Below, piece after piece: positions 41,901 to 51,199 of a stretch of DNA of 64,000 nucleotides (the first letter of the stretch is position 1; every line of letters starts with the position of its first letter). Origin of the DNA: Paenibacillus sp. FSL R7-0273 (lineage in GTDB: Bacteria; Bacillota; Bacilli; Paenibacillales; Paenibacillaceae); contig NZ_CP009283.1 in the NCBI RefSeq assembly GCF_000758625.1, positions 5,713,501 through 5,777,500 on the forward strand, written 5' to 3'. The position numbers were made by a program, and so were the translations under genes. Under the pieces are notes generated by a model, which worked only from the letters and a program-made list of their open reading frames with translations, had not been told where the DNA came from and did not search any database.

Positions 41901-42230
41901 ATGAAGCACAGAGAATTGGGAAACAGCGGAATTTCCGTTTCAGCAGTCGGACTGGGAGTTATGGGCATGTCACCCGGCATGTACGGGGAAACCAATGATG
42001 CGGAGTCTATTAAAACCATTCAGCACGCACTTGATATCGGGGTCACACTCTTTGACACTGCCGATGTATACGGAAACGGGCACAACGAGGAGCAGCTTGG
42101 AACAGCGGTCAAAGGCCGCGGCCATTGAACTGACAGCAGAGGAGCTGGCCCGCATTGAACAGGTAAGCCCCAAGGCGGGGTCCACGGAACCCGCTATATG
42201 AAAGAGCTGATGTCTCAGCTGAACGGCTGA
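41901..42230 (+). pseudogene. Aldo/keto reductase remnant with large internal deletion
   Basis: The first 73 codons encode a good aldo/keto reductase N-terminus (M-K-H-R-E-L-G-N-S-G-I-S-V-S-A-V-G-L-G, then F-D-T-A-D-V-Y-G-N-G-H-N-E-E with the catalytic Asp and Tyr). At about 42118 the sequence jumps, in another frame, to the C-terminal segment E-L-T-A-E-E-L-A-R-I-E-Q-V-S-P-K-A-G, and after one more shift near 42180 to Y-M-K-E-L-M-S-Q-L-N-G and the stop. About 200 or more residues that should carry the catalytic Lys and His are gone, so the product cannot work. Confidence 0.85.
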
Positions 42231-42258
42231 GCCGCAGCTGTCCTATAAATCAGCAATC

Positions 42259-42298
42259 AGGGAGGCTGTACAGCTTATTGTAGCTGCAGAGCCTCCCT
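42259..42298. terminator. Hairpin downstream of GH35 gene
   Basis: AGGGAGGCT (42259-42267) and AGCCTCCCT (42290-42298) form a 9-bp stem with an inner CAGCT/AGCTG pairing. The following bases are CTTCTC on the plus strand and GATTGCTGATTT on the minus strand, so the T tract is poor. Confidence 0.6.
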
Positions 42299-42336
42299 CT
42301 TCTCATGCTGCTTCCCTTTCAGGCAATTTTCTCAGC

Positions 42337-44166
42337 TTACTCTTCCTGCACAAAATTCAGTACCCGCTCGTCCACAGCGGCAGACTCACCGAGGTCAGGC
42401 ACATCTGTGAGCACAATTTCCCGGTCTCCAGCCGGACCGTGCAGCTCCAGCAGAACAATTTCGTTACGGCCTTTGCGGAGCAGGGGACCCGGTATATACA
42501 AAGTGCGCTGCGGACCGGCCTTCCAGTACCTGCCAAGGTTAAAGCCGTTGATCCAGGCTATTCCTTTATTCCAGCCGTCAAACCGCAGGAACGTGTCCGC
42601 CACAGCCTCCGCATCAAAGGTTCCCCGGTAGAAGGCCGGGCGTTCCTCCGGCAGTATTACCGGTTCTTCTGAACTGACCTCATAATCCACCTGTTCCAGC
42701 ACAGCCGGCTCCATCGGCAGCGTATAAATACTCCAGTTCGATTGGAACTGGTTATCGATCAGCACTCCTTCAGTAATGCCTTTTGGGTCCCGGAGCCACG
42801 GCCCATAGTTGATGCGTCCCATATTCTCAACCAGAATATCCAGCCTTGCCCCTTCAGGAGGAATATTCAGCTCGAGCGGCAGCGGATTCCACCTCTCTAC
42901 TATACCAAGCAGCTTGCCGTCCAGAAAAACCTGGGCACGGTCATGAACCTCGCGCAGATGCAGCTTTTGACCGGTTCTTGGTCCTTTAATCATTGTGGAA
43001 TACAGGATCAGGCCATATGCCTGATCCAGCTGCTCCATCGGCTGGACCGTGACCGATTGGGTGCGGCTGGCGGCCAGGGTATCCAGCTGCTTCAGCAGGT
43101 CCGCCGTTTCAGCCAGCCTTACCCGTCCATAAGCCAGTTTCGGAAGCGGCTCTGGAAGCGGGCAGCCTGCGTCGATACCGTGCTTCCCGAGCACCTGCCG
43201 GATCGCCCTGTATTTATCGGTCGGGTCACCCCATTCGGTCAACGGGGCATCGTAATCATAGCTGGTCACGGTCGGTTCATATCCTTCACCATGGTTGGCT
43301 CCGCTATAGAAGCCAAAATTGGTTCCGCCATGGAACATATAGAGATTCACCGAAGAGCCCTGCTCCAGCATTTCATCCAGTACCAGGGCAACATCCCCGG
43401 CTTCCCGGACATGATGGGGCTGCATCCAGTGGTCAAACCAGCCCAGCCAATATTCCATTACCATCAGCGGCTCGTCCTGCCGGTACTTCCGGTATTTGCC
43501 GAAAGACTCCGCGACCCGGGACCCGAAGTTGACAGTGGCATGCAGCCCTTCCACGGTGCCGCCAATCAGCATCTCATCAGTAGGTCCATCTGATGTGAAC
43601 AGCAGGCAGTCTACCCCGCGCGAGATCAGCCCGTCGCGCACATATTCCAGATAAGCTGTATCATTGCCGTAACTCCCGTATTCGTTCTCCACCTGCACAG
43701 CCACAACAGGCCCGCCGTTCGTGCAGAGCAGAGGCACCAGCAGCGGAATCAGCACATCGTAATACCGGTCCACCTTCTCCAGATATTCAGCGTCCATGCA
43801 GCGCAGTCCCATCCCCGATTTCAACAGCCATGCTGGAAGCCCGCCAAATTCCCATTCCGCACAAATATACGGACTAGGACGGACAATGACATGCAATCCG
43901 AGCGCTCCCGCTATTTTAATAAAACCGGTGACATCGGCCATTCCGTCAAACCGGAAGCTTCCTTCCGCCGGTTCATGAAAATTCCAGGGGATATAGGTCT
44001 CGACTGTATTAAAGCCACAGGCCTTCAGCTTCAGCAGACGGTCGGCCCAGTACTCCGGAACAATCCGGAAATAGTGCAGCGCCCCGGACAATATCCGATG
44101 CTCCCGGCCATCCAGCAGGTATTTATGATCTTTCCATTCCAATCGGCTCAAGCTCGCCGCCCCCAT
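42337..44166 (-). CDS. GH35 family beta-galactosidase
   Basis: This 609-residue enzyme is a compact GH35 beta-galactosidase. The TIM barrel (about 10-340) has the family stretch F-N-T-V-E-T-Y-I-P-W-N-F-H-E-P, acid/base Glu162 in V-E-N-E-Y-G and nucleophile Glu238 in M-V-M-E-Y-W, plus N-L-Y-M-F-H-G-G-T-N-F-G. Sandwich domains fill the rest. It releases terminal beta-linked galactose. No signal peptide is present, so it is intracellular. The ATG at 44166 has AGGAG almost touching it; a TTG five codons later is a possible alternative. It is the last gene after the binding protein and shares its operon. Confidence 0.93.
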   Translation of the reverse strand: MGAASLSRLEWKDHKYLLDGREHRILSGALHYFRIVPEYWADRLLKLKACGFNTVETYIPWNFHEPAEGSFRFDGMADVTGFIKIAGALGLHVIVRPSPYICAEWEFGGLPAWLLKSGMGLRCMDAEYLEKVDRYYDVLIPLLVPLLCTNGGPVVAVQVENEYGSYGNDTAYLEYVRDGLISRGVDCLLFTSDGPTDEMLIGGTVEGLHATVNFGSRVAESFGKYRKYRQDEPLMVMEYWLGWFDHWMQPHHVREAGDVALVLDEMLEQGSSVNLYMFHGGTNFGFYSGANHGEGYEPTVTSYDYDAPLTEWGDPTDKYRAIRQVLGKHGIDAGCPLPEPLPKLAYGRVRLAETADLLKQLDTLAASRTQSVTVQPMEQLDQAYGLILYSTMIKGPRTGQKLHLREVHDRAQVFLDGKLLGIVERWNPLPLELNIPPEGARLDILVENMGRINYGPWLRDPKGITEGVLIDNQFQSNWSIYTLPMEPAVLEQVDYEVSSEEPVILPEERPAFYRGTFDAEAVADTFLRFDGWNKGIAWINGFNLGRYWKAGPQRTLYIPGPLLRKGRNEIVLLELHGPAGDREIVLTDVPDLGESAAVDERVLNFVQEE

Positions 44167-44246
44167 TCTCCTGTAAGAACAGGAAAGCTCCGGAGCAGCC
44201 GGCAGGCTGTCCCCGAAGCTCTCTTGTTCTCCGTGTAATCACTAAG

Positions 44247-45641
44247 CTACTTGCTTTCCTTTTCATTAATAATTTTGCCTGCTTCGTCAACCATCCATTT
44301 CTGCACATCATCAATGGATTCGTCGCTGAGCATGAATTTGCTGAAGCCGTCATTGATTACCTTCGTCAATTCTGAAGTAGAAACGGTAATTACACTGGAA
44401 GCGTCCAGATACTGGATATCATCGCCGAATAGTGTATTCTGCAGGGACTCGACGTCGTACAGCTCCCTGTCTTCACCAATCAGACGGTCAAGCACGACTT
44501 GATTGTCTGCCTTCTTCCAGCCGGAGAATTCCAGTCTGGATTCCGAATCCGCTGTTGTCATATAACGCATCAGCTTAAAGGACGCTTCCTTATGCTTGGT
44601 GGTGGCGCCCATGACCACCTGGGTGCCGCTGGTAAAATATTTACCGCCTTCATAATCCTTCGGTTCAGCATTTGCCGGAGGCAGAGGAACCGGAGCAAAG
44701 GCCGTAGTGAAGCTGTGCGGATATTGCTCCTGATTGCCAGGGTCAGGAATGGTCCAGCTGCCCGTCAGTACCATAGCGGCTTCCTCATTAAAGAACTCGG
44801 TCCGGTAATTCAGCTTGGCCGCCAGCACATCAGCGTAAGGCTTGGCCGACTGATCGGCAGCCTCCATATCTTTCCGGAGCTGGAAAAAGTATTTGTAGGT
44901 CGGGTCTGCTAAAATTGTGGAGCCGTCATCATAACGGAACGGGTCCTTCATCACCGTCTGCGCCGGGGCATTCATGTATAGCTCCCATGTATGAAAGTAT
45001 GTTCCGTAGCGCTTGTCTACCCCCTCGCCTTTGTTCAGCTTTTTGGCGTAATCGCGGTAGTCATCCCAGGTCCAGCCGTAGGCCGGCACCGGCAAACCGG
45101 CTTCGTCCAGAGCATCCTTGTTAAGCAGGACATAGTTAAAGCTTGAAGTAAGCTGCATGCCGTAGTACTGGTCATCGATTTTTGGATTGACGTAATATTC
45201 TTCCTCGGGAACAAGGCTGTTCTGTTCGTACAATTCATTAAGCGGCGACAGGGCCCCTCTTGTAGCCCGTTCATATACTGCACCCAGGTTCGGCAGTGCA
45301 ACTACGTCTACCGCTTCACCTGAAGAGATCAGAAAGTCCAGCTTCTTCAGCATTTCAACAGAGTCTCCCGGTACCAGCACCACATGCTCTACCTTGATAT
45401 CCGGATTCTGCTTCATAAAGTCTGCAAGCATGGCGTCGGTGCCCGCCGTTTGCGCTTCATTATCCCAGTTATAGTACTTGATGCTTACCGGCTCCGATGC
45501 GCTGCCCGGGTTACCGGCCGAGCCGCCGTTTGAGGCCTCCTGCGAGCCCGCTGAATTGCCCCCGCACCCGCTGACTGCAATGGCGCCGGTCAGCAATAAG
45601 GCCAGCGCTGCCGCTGCTCTGCGTTTTGACATTTGTTTCAT
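44247..45641 (-). CDS. Extracellular sugar-binding lipoprotein (ABC transporter)
   Basis: This 464-residue lipoprotein has a signal peptide with lipobox V-S-G-C-G-G, then a Ser/Gly/Asn-rich spacer and a family 1 solute-binding domain (I-K-Y-Y-N-W-D-N-E-A-Q-T at the start of the first strand). AAGGGGG precedes the ATG. Its own promoter region carries ATTTTGA-type repeats, like the permease and lyase operons nearby. Next to two permeases and a GH35 enzyme, it most likely captures a galactose- or fucose-containing oligosaccharide. Confidence 0.92.
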   Translation of the reverse strand: MKQMSKRRAAAALALLLTGAIAVSGCGGNSAGSQEASNGGSAGNPGSASEPVSIKYYNWDNEAQTAGTDAMLADFMKQNPDIKVEHVVLVPGDSVEMLKKLDFLISSGEAVDVVALPNLGAVYERATRGALSPLNELYEQNSLVPEEEYYVNPKIDDQYYGMQLTSSFNYVLLNKDALDEAGLPVPAYGWTWDDYRDYAKKLNKGEGVDKRYGTYFHTWELYMNAPAQTVMKDPFRYDDGSTILADPTYKYFFQLRKDMEAADQSAKPYADVLAAKLNYRTEFFNEEAAMVLTGSWTIPDPGNQEQYPHSFTTAFAPVPLPPANAEPKDYEGGKYFTSGTQVVMGATTKHKEASFKLMRYMTTADSESRLEFSGWKKADNQVVLDRLIGEDRELYDVESLQNTLFGDDIQYLDASSVITVSTSELTKVINDGFSKFMLSDESIDDVQKWMVDEAGKIINEKESK

Positions 45642-45691
45642 CCTGTTTTCCCCCTTGACCGTAAATGGATGATGCTCCTCTTTGCTACCTT

Positions 45692-45756
45692 AGTATATCG
45701 GGCTGCCCTGACAGCCAAGTGTATAATTTTGAGGTGCAACGGGGAGATTTTTTACC
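45692..45756 (-). promoter_or_regulatory. Promoter of sugar-binding protein gene with ATTTTGA repeats
   Basis: GTATAATTTTGAG (45721-45733) and GAGATTTTTTACC (from 45744) place their T-runs 21 bp apart. The minus-strand -10 candidate is TATACT (45692-45697). The motif is 80 bases from the start codon. Confidence 0.5.
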
Positions 45757-45781
45757 TTCTTCGGACACCGCCCTGCAAGGT

Positions 45782-46618
45782 CTAGCCTTTCACCCCGCCC
45801 AGGGCTATCCCGTTAATGACCTGCTTCTGCATGACAATAAAGACTGCCAGCAGCGGAATGATTGCCGACAGGGCAGCCATCATCATAATGGCATAGTTGT
45901 TTGTGTAGTCGTCGCGGAACAGCGTAATCCCCAGCGGAATGGTATACAGCTTCTTGCTCATCAGGAAAATCAGCGGGTTCTGGTAATCGTTCCAGGTCCA
46001 GATGAATTTAATTATGGCTACAGTAGCAAGCACCGGTTTGCACAGCGGAATCATAATAGAAGCAAATGTGCGCAAATGTCCTGCCCCGTCAATCCGTGCA
46101 GCCTCAATGTATTCATCGCTGATGTCCATCATAAATTGACGGAGCAGAAAGGTAAAATAAATCGAGAACATACTCATCAGGATAATAGCCGCATGAGTAT
46201 CGTACAATCCGAGCCAGCGGATAATCAGAAACCGCGGAATCAGCGTTGCCTGATCAGGAATAATCATAAAGGACAGCAGCGCCAGAAAAATCAGATTTCT
46301 GCCCTTGAAATGCAGCTTCGTCAGCCCGTAAGCAGACATTGAGGAGATAATAATGGTAAGCAGCGTCGTAATAACAGCTACCTTCAAAGAATTGAAGTAG
46401 AAATCGTAAAACGGCACCCGGCCCATCCACACCGCTTTGAAATTGTAAATGACATTGATATTATCGGGAATCCACTGGATCGGAAAACGCATAACATCCT
46501 TTTCAAATTTAAAGGCTGCAGAGACCATCCAGATCAGCGGGACCAGGAAAACTATGGACACAACCCCCATCACAAGGGTCAGAATCGATTTCGAGATATT
46601 TTTGCTTATGATTTGCAT
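45782..46618 (-). CDS. Carbohydrate ABC transporter permease (MalG-type)
   Basis: This 278-residue permease has six helices and the EAA loop E-A-A-R-I-D-G-A-G-H-L-R-T-F-A-S-I-M-I-P-L. The start M-Q-I-I-S-K-N-I is fixed by AAGGGAGG; the open frame continues 18 codons upstream into the previous gene's stop region without a site. It ends V-I-N-G-I-A-L-G-G-V-K-G as usual. With the MalF-type partner and the binding protein it forms an importer that borrows its ATPase from elsewhere. Confidence 0.92.
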   Translation of the reverse strand: MQIISKNISKSILTLVMGVVSIVFLVPLIWMVSAAFKFEKDVMRFPIQWIPDNINVIYNFKAVWMGRVPFYDFYFNSLKVAVITTLLTIIISSMSAYGLTKLHFKGRNLIFLALLSFMIIPDQATLIPRFLIIRWLGLYDTHAAIILMSMFSIYFTFLLRQFMMDISDEYIEAARIDGAGHLRTFASIMIPLCKPVLATVAIIKFIWTWNDYQNPLIFLMSKKLYTIPLGITLFRDDYTNNYAIMMMAALSAIIPLLAVFIVMQKQVINGIALGGVKG

Positions 46619-46637
46619 GTTTAATCCCTCCCTTATC

Positions 46638-47576
46638 CTAAGCTTGTTCGTTCCGCAGCTTCCAGGTCGCAACTGTAATCACACCGATAATTGCGAACAG
46701 AAGCCAGGAAATGGCCGAAGCATAGCCCATATCATAGTTGGTGAAGCCTTCTTCATAAATACGGTAGACAAGCACTGTCGATGAATTGTTCGGTCCGCCC
46801 TCGGTCAGGTAGGAAATAATATCGAATACCTTGAAGGAGCCGATCAGCATCGTAATGAGCAGGAAAAAGGTAGTCGGGCGCAGCAGCGGAACCGTAATCC
46901 GCAGAAATTTCCTGACCGGCGTCGCGCCGTCAATATCAGCCGCTTCATAAATTTCACTGGATATGTTAGTCAGGCCGGCTGTATAGATAATGATTGTATA
47001 TCCCAGGCTCGCCCAGGTGCTGATAATGGCGATGGACAATAGCGAGGTGCTCGGATCTACCAGCCATTTGGGCGGCGAGTCAATGCCAAGCTGCATCAGC
47101 ACCTGGTTAACCGGCCCCAGCGACGGATGCAGCAGCGCGCTCCATACAGCCGCGATGGCAATAATCGATGAGATATACGGGATAAAGAAGACAACCTTGA
47201 AATAGCTCTTCAAAAAAACACTGTTATTGATAACAACAGCCAGCACCAGTGCGACAGCGATGGGAACAGGCACCGTCATTACAGTGTAGAGCAGGTTATT
47301 CTTCAGCGCTTCAATGACTGCAGGGTCCCGGAACAGCTCGGCGTAATTCCCCAGCCCGATCCATTCGATGCCGGACACGCCGGACAGCATATCCCATTTG
47401 GAAAAGCTCAGATACAGCGAGAACCCCAGCGCGAACACATTCAATAGCAGCATGCCGATAATTTCAGGGGTCAGAAACAGCCAGCCGACCAGCGCTTCCT
47501 TCCGCTTCGGCGTCCAGAATTTTTTGCCTGCGGTCCGGTTTTGGCCGGTCAGTGCGGCTTTTTTTACAGCTTCCAC
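46638..47576 (-). CDS. Carbohydrate ABC transporter permease (MalF-type)
   Basis: This permease of about 312 residues has six helices after a short cytoplasmic tail, and the EAA loop E-A-A-D-I-D-G-A-T-P-V-R-K-F-L-R-I-T-V-P. I take the GTG at 47576 because AGAGGT lies seven bases before it; a GTG three codons earlier overlaps that site. The MalG-type permease follows after 19 bases. The upstream region has ATTTTGACC repeats shared with two other units of this locus. Confidence 0.91.
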   Translation of the reverse strand: MEAVKKAALTGQNRTAGKKFWTPKRKEALVGWLFLTPEIIGMLLLNVFALGFSLYLSFSKWDMLSGVSGIEWIGLGNYAELFRDPAVIEALKNNLLYTVMTVPVPIAVALVLAVVINNSVFLKSYFKVVFFIPYISSIIAIAAVWSALLHPSLGPVNQVLMQLGIDSPPKWLVDPSTSLLSIAIISTWASLGYTIIIYTAGLTNISSEIYEAADIDGATPVRKFLRITVPLLRPTTFFLLITMLIGSFKVFDIISYLTEGGPNNSSTVLVYRIYEEGFTNYDMGYASAISWLLFAIIGVITVATWKLRNEQA

Positions 47577-47608
47577 ATCGATCACCTCTAACTTGATTTG
47601 TTGAAATA

Positions 47609-47682
47609 ATCATACGGGAAGGACCCCAATTTCAAGGGCCGGATTCTGACCGGTAACAGGTAAGATTTTGACCTTTTTGACA
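47609..47682 (-). promoter_or_regulatory. Promoter of permease operon with ATTTTGACC repeats
   Basis: ATTCTGACC (47643), ATTTTGACC (47665) and TTTTTGACA (47674) lie upstream; the first two are 22 bp apart. The minus-strand -10 box TATGAT is at 47609-47614. The main motif is 46 bp from the -10 box and 84 bases from the start codon. Confidence 0.55.
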
Positions 47683-47714
47683 GGGGCTTAATCGGGAAAG
47701 GGGACATACAAACA

Positions 47715-47734
47715 GCCGCGCATATATGCGCGGC
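47715..47734 (-). terminator. Perfect 20-bp palindrome after the response regulator gene
   Basis: GCCGCGCATATATGCGCGGC is a perfect palindrome 35 bases past the regulator stop. On the minus strand it is followed by TGTTTGTATG, so it may terminate the two-component operon before the permease operon begins. Confidence 0.65.
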
Positions 47735-47768
47735 AGGTCATACGGAGGCAGGACTGGAGCTGAAGCAT

Positions 47769-49364
47769 TCAGGGAGTCCGCCGGAGCTGCTTCTTCTGTT
47801 TGTAATCGCTTGGGGTCACTCCGATATATTTTTTGAAAACCTTGGAGAAGTAGGCCCTATCGGAATAGCCCAGGCCCATCGCCAGCATTTCCAGCGTCTG
47901 GCTTGAGTTTTTCAGCATATTGGCCGCAATTTTCATTTTGTACTGATGCACATAATCGGTGAAGCTTAGACCCGTCAGGCGCTTGAAATACCGGGAGAAA
48001 TAGCTTGGATTCAGGTACAGATACTGTGCAATGTCAATAGAAGTAATATTCTCCGTCAGATGCTGGTCGATGAACGCCTGAATAACCTGAAGCCTCGGCT
48101 CACTTGCAGGTACAGGTGAAGAATACATCCCCTGCTCTCTTACAAGCTGCTCCATCCGTCCAAAGGCAAGCCCCAGCGTGTCCTCAGCGGTTCTTGCTTC
48201 GCCGAGATAGTAATAAATATCCTCATCCGGCTTCCGGCGCGCGAACAGCACCTCCGCACCGCGCATCAGCTGGATCAGCTCACCGATCCACTCCTCAGGC
48301 TCTGTCCTGCGGCTTAGCGCCTCCTGTCCGAACTGCTCCAGGACCAGACGGATAGCCTCAACCTCCTTCTCAAGGATAGCCTGCTCCAGCTTATAGCGGA
48401 ACGGATCGGCAAATCCTTGAGGTGCCGGATAGAACATGTTCTCCAGCAGCTGGCCGCAGGGCGCCATAACAAGCTGTTCCGCGCTGTAGAACTCTGGCCG
48501 GCCCAGCCGGATTTGCTGATAGACCGCTCCGGCGGCCTGAAGCGCCAGCCGGTCCGATACCGCAACAATCTGCAGGGTAAGCTTGAGGTAGGCGGAGCTC
48601 TGGGCAATCAGCTCCTCCAGATAAGAATGAAAATATGCTGCATCGTTACCGGCCAGATTATGACGGTAATTGTACAGAATTATAAACTGCTCCTGTTCAA
48701 TGAACGGGGTAATCCCTTCGTAGGACTCCGCAATTTCAAGCGCGATATTGTAGACCGCATAGCGGATAAGCGGCAGATTGCTCCGGTTGTAAAATGGCTC
48801 ATAGGCACAGTAGCGGAGATTGACGATGCCCATCATAAACCAGGGATAGCTCCAGGATATTCCCAGCCGGGCGGCATGCGGACGGACCCGCTCCAGATCT
48901 GCGCCATCCACGATCATCTGCAGAAGCGCACGTCTCAGCAGCCCCCCGTTATTCGGCATGCTCTCCAGCTGGCTTCCCGCAATTCCTGATTTCAGGCGGG
49001 AAACCGATTTGCGCAGGCTTGCCTCCAGCTGCTCTGCAGACAGCTTGTCCTTAAGCAGATAGTCATCAGCATCCAGCCTTACCGCTGCCTGAGCGTAGTG
49101 AAAATCCTCATGGCAGGTCAGGAAGATAATCCTCACATCGGGCTTCATTGCTGTAAACTCTGCAGCCAGCTCAATTCCTGATTTCTTAGGCAGCCCGATA
49201 TCTGTAATAACGATATCAGGCTGCGTCTCCCTGAATATATGGAGCGCCTTGGCGCTGGAATACGTGCTTCCGGCCACATGCAGGTCCAATTCCTCCCAGT
49301 TAATCATCTGCTGCAGCACCTTAAGCATTGGAATATCGTCATCGATCAGCATGACTCTGTACAT
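47769..49364 (-). CDS. YesN-type response regulator with AraC DNA-binding domain
   Basis: This 531-residue regulator has an N-terminal receiver (1-120) with D-D-D at 8-10, phospho-acceptor Asp55 in I-V-I-T-D-I-G-L-P and K in L-L-K-D. A long middle region follows, and a C-terminal AraC double helix-turn-helix (about 425-525) contains L-E-M-L-A-M-G-L-G-Y-S-D-R-A-Y-F-S-K-V-F-K-K. The family controls sugar uptake operons on command of a YesM kinase, which is encoded 21 bases upstream. It is the best candidate to bind the ATTTTGACC repeats found in front of three neighbouring units. Confidence 0.92.
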   Translation of the reverse strand: MYRVMLIDDDIPMLKVLQQMINWEELDLHVAGSTYSSAKALHIFRETQPDIVITDIGLPKKSGIELAAEFTAMKPDVRIIFLTCHEDFHYAQAAVRLDADDYLLKDKLSAEQLEASLRKSVSRLKSGIAGSQLESMPNNGGLLRRALLQMIVDGADLERVRPHAARLGISWSYPWFMMGIVNLRYCAYEPFYNRSNLPLIRYAVYNIALEIAESYEGITPFIEQEQFIILYNYRHNLAGNDAAYFHSYLEELIAQSSAYLKLTLQIVAVSDRLALQAAGAVYQQIRLGRPEFYSAEQLVMAPCGQLLENMFYPAPQGFADPFRYKLEQAILEKEVEAIRLVLEQFGQEALSRRTEPEEWIGELIQLMRGAEVLFARRKPDEDIYYYLGEARTAEDTLGLAFGRMEQLVREQGMYSSPVPASEPRLQVIQAFIDQHLTENITSIDIAQYLYLNPSYFSRYFKRLTGLSFTDYVHQYKMKIAANMLKNSSQTLEMLAMGLGYSDRAYFSKVFKKYIGVTPSDYKQKKQLRRTP

Positions 49365-49385
49365 AATGTTAACCTCCTGTGATCT

Positions 49386-51080
49386 TTAACGTTCCGGTAC
49401 CGGAATACTGAGAACAGCCGAAATGCCGCCTTGTGCGTTTGTACACAGCTCCATCGCCGCACCCGGTCCAAAGGTCAGACGCAGCCGTTGTATCACGTTC
49501 CGCAAGCCGACTCTCCGGTAGGCGGCATACTCTTCCGATTCCGGGTCATTCAGCTGGCGGTTCAGTGCCACAAGCAGCTCTTCCTCCATTCCCCAGCCAT
49601 TGTCGGCAATGATTATAGTGACGATGCCCTGCTCCCTGGATGCACTTAGCGCAATCCGGGGATTCTCACGGTCAACCAGGCCATGTACAATGGCATTCTC
49701 CACAAGCGGCTGAAGCACCAGCTTCGGGACAGCGAACTTCTCCAGATCAGGCGTCAGCCCGAATTCCAGCTGCAGCTCCATTTCATTGCGTACATTCATG
49801 ATATCGGCATAATATCCGAGCAGCCGGCATTCCTCTTCCAGCGTAGAAGACTCACTAACCTTCAGGTAAGCACGGAGCAGGCCCATCAGCGAATCGATAA
49901 CACTGCTGTGCAGCTGATCATCATTCAGGATCAGGCTGCATTTGATTGAATTCAGGGTATTGATCAGAAAATGCGGCCGGATTTGCATGAACAGGGCCTC
50001 CAGCTCAATTACCCGCTTCTGCTCCTGTTCCTGCTCGATATTGGCTATCAGCACCTCAATTTCATCCAGCATCAGGTTAAAGGAGGAGCCCAGCTCCGCA
50101 ATATCATCCTTGCCGACGATATCCAGCCGCATGTCCCGGTTACCCATAGTGAACTGGCGAGCCACCCGCTGCAGCTTTCGGATCGGGCTGTGCAGCCTTT
50201 TCGCAAAGAAAAGCGAGATAATGGAGAACAGCAGGGTAAAGAGCAGCACCAGACCAATTCCAGTGTAAAATGCACGCGAAATCTGCCCGGTCAGCGCTTC
50301 CTCGGACGTTTCGTAGACGAGTGTCCAGTCTGTTTTGTCCAGTACCGTCTCCAGACGGAGCTTTGCGTCCGGCGTTTTCTCCGGCTGCAAAGCCATATCC
50401 GGGCTACCGGCGATCGGCACTCCGCTGCCGTCAAACAAGGCTGGCGAGCCAAACTCCACCCGGTTGAGCAGCTGCTCAAAATAAGACGTCCTGATAGCGA
50501 TCAGCAGCACTGACGTATAAGGCTGTGATGCTCCCCCGCCGATGACTCTGGCGATATAATAAGTCCCCTTGCCATCCGCCTCATCCTTTAAAAGGCCAAG
50601 CCACTGCAGTACGGCAGGCCTGGAAGGGTCAACCTTAGCCAGCAGCTGATCCAGCCGCCCGCTCATTGCCTTCAGATTCTCTGAATCAGGCGAGATGACA
50701 AACCCTGCCCGGTTGACCAGATACATGCGGATGCTGTTATTTAAGGGCTTGGAGGTAATGAGTGAAAAGCTGTCCTTGATTTTCATAAACCGGGTATAGT
50801 CTGTGTATGTGTTTATCCGGGCGGTATCTGCAAAATTATCCAGTGAAGCACGGAGGCCGGTATCGTTAACAATATAATGCGAGGCAAAGGTCACATCATC
50901 AATGGTCCGCTCGATTTCTCCGGCAATAACATTCAGCATGCTGCTGTTGCTCAGCTGGAATTTCTCGATCATATTCTGCTTCAGCAGGGTATACGAGAAG
51001 ACGGAAACAGCGAGGATCGGCAAAATAATGAACAGCAGAAACGACAGCTGGATTCTCCGGTAGTAGGTAAGTTTATGCAT
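49386..51080 (-). CDS. YesM-type sensor histidine kinase
   Basis: This 564-residue kinase has a first membrane helix (about 12-33), an extracytoplasmic Cache-like sensor (about 40-265), a second helix (about 272-293), a HAMP segment and a HisKA_YesM-type core. The phospho-acceptor is His370 in Q-I-R-P-H-F-L-I-N-T-L-N. The ATPase domain shows V-E-N-A-I-V-H-G and D-N-G-W-G-M. The start at M-H-K-L-T-Y-Y-R follows GAGGCC; the longer frame adds eleven codons. With the YesN-type regulator it should respond to an extracellular sugar or to the loaded binding protein. Confidence 0.92.
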   Translation of the reverse strand: MHKLTYYRRIQLSFLLFIILPILAVSVFSYTLLKQNMIEKFQLSNSSMLNVIAGEIERTIDDVTFASHYIVNDTGLRASLDNFADTARINTYTDYTRFMKIKDSFSLITSKPLNNSIRMYLVNRAGFVISPDSENLKAMSGRLDQLLAKVDPSRPAVLQWLGLLKDEADGKGTYYIARVIGGGASQPYTSVLLIAIRTSYFEQLLNRVEFGSPALFDGSGVPIAGSPDMALQPEKTPDAKLRLETVLDKTDWTLVYETSEEALTGQISRAFYTGIGLVLLFTLLFSIISLFFAKRLHSPIRKLQRVARQFTMGNRDMRLDIVGKDDIAELGSSFNLMLDEIEVLIANIEQEQEQKRVIELEALFMQIRPHFLINTLNSIKCSLILNDDQLHSSVIDSLMGLLRAYLKVSESSTLEEECRLLGYYADIMNVRNEMELQLEFGLTPDLEKFAVPKLVLQPLVENAIVHGLVDRENPRIALSASREQGIVTIIIADNGWGMEEELLVALNRQLNDPESEEYAAYRRVGLRNVIQRLRLTFGPGAAMELCTNAQGGISAVLSIPVPER

Positions 51081-51199
51081 GCTCTGGCCTCTTTCGTTTC
51101 GGGTCATTTTCATCTATTGTAACAGCTCCCGGCAGCGGATGGACATCCCCGGGAGACCCCGGCCCTCAGGAAAAATGCTACGCTGCCTACCCATTAATA

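Noticed and set aside
41795..41998. A 67-residue intact gene
   Set aside because: The frame begins as a MerR protein but continues out of frame across the aldo/keto reductase start; it is a by-product of the frameshift.
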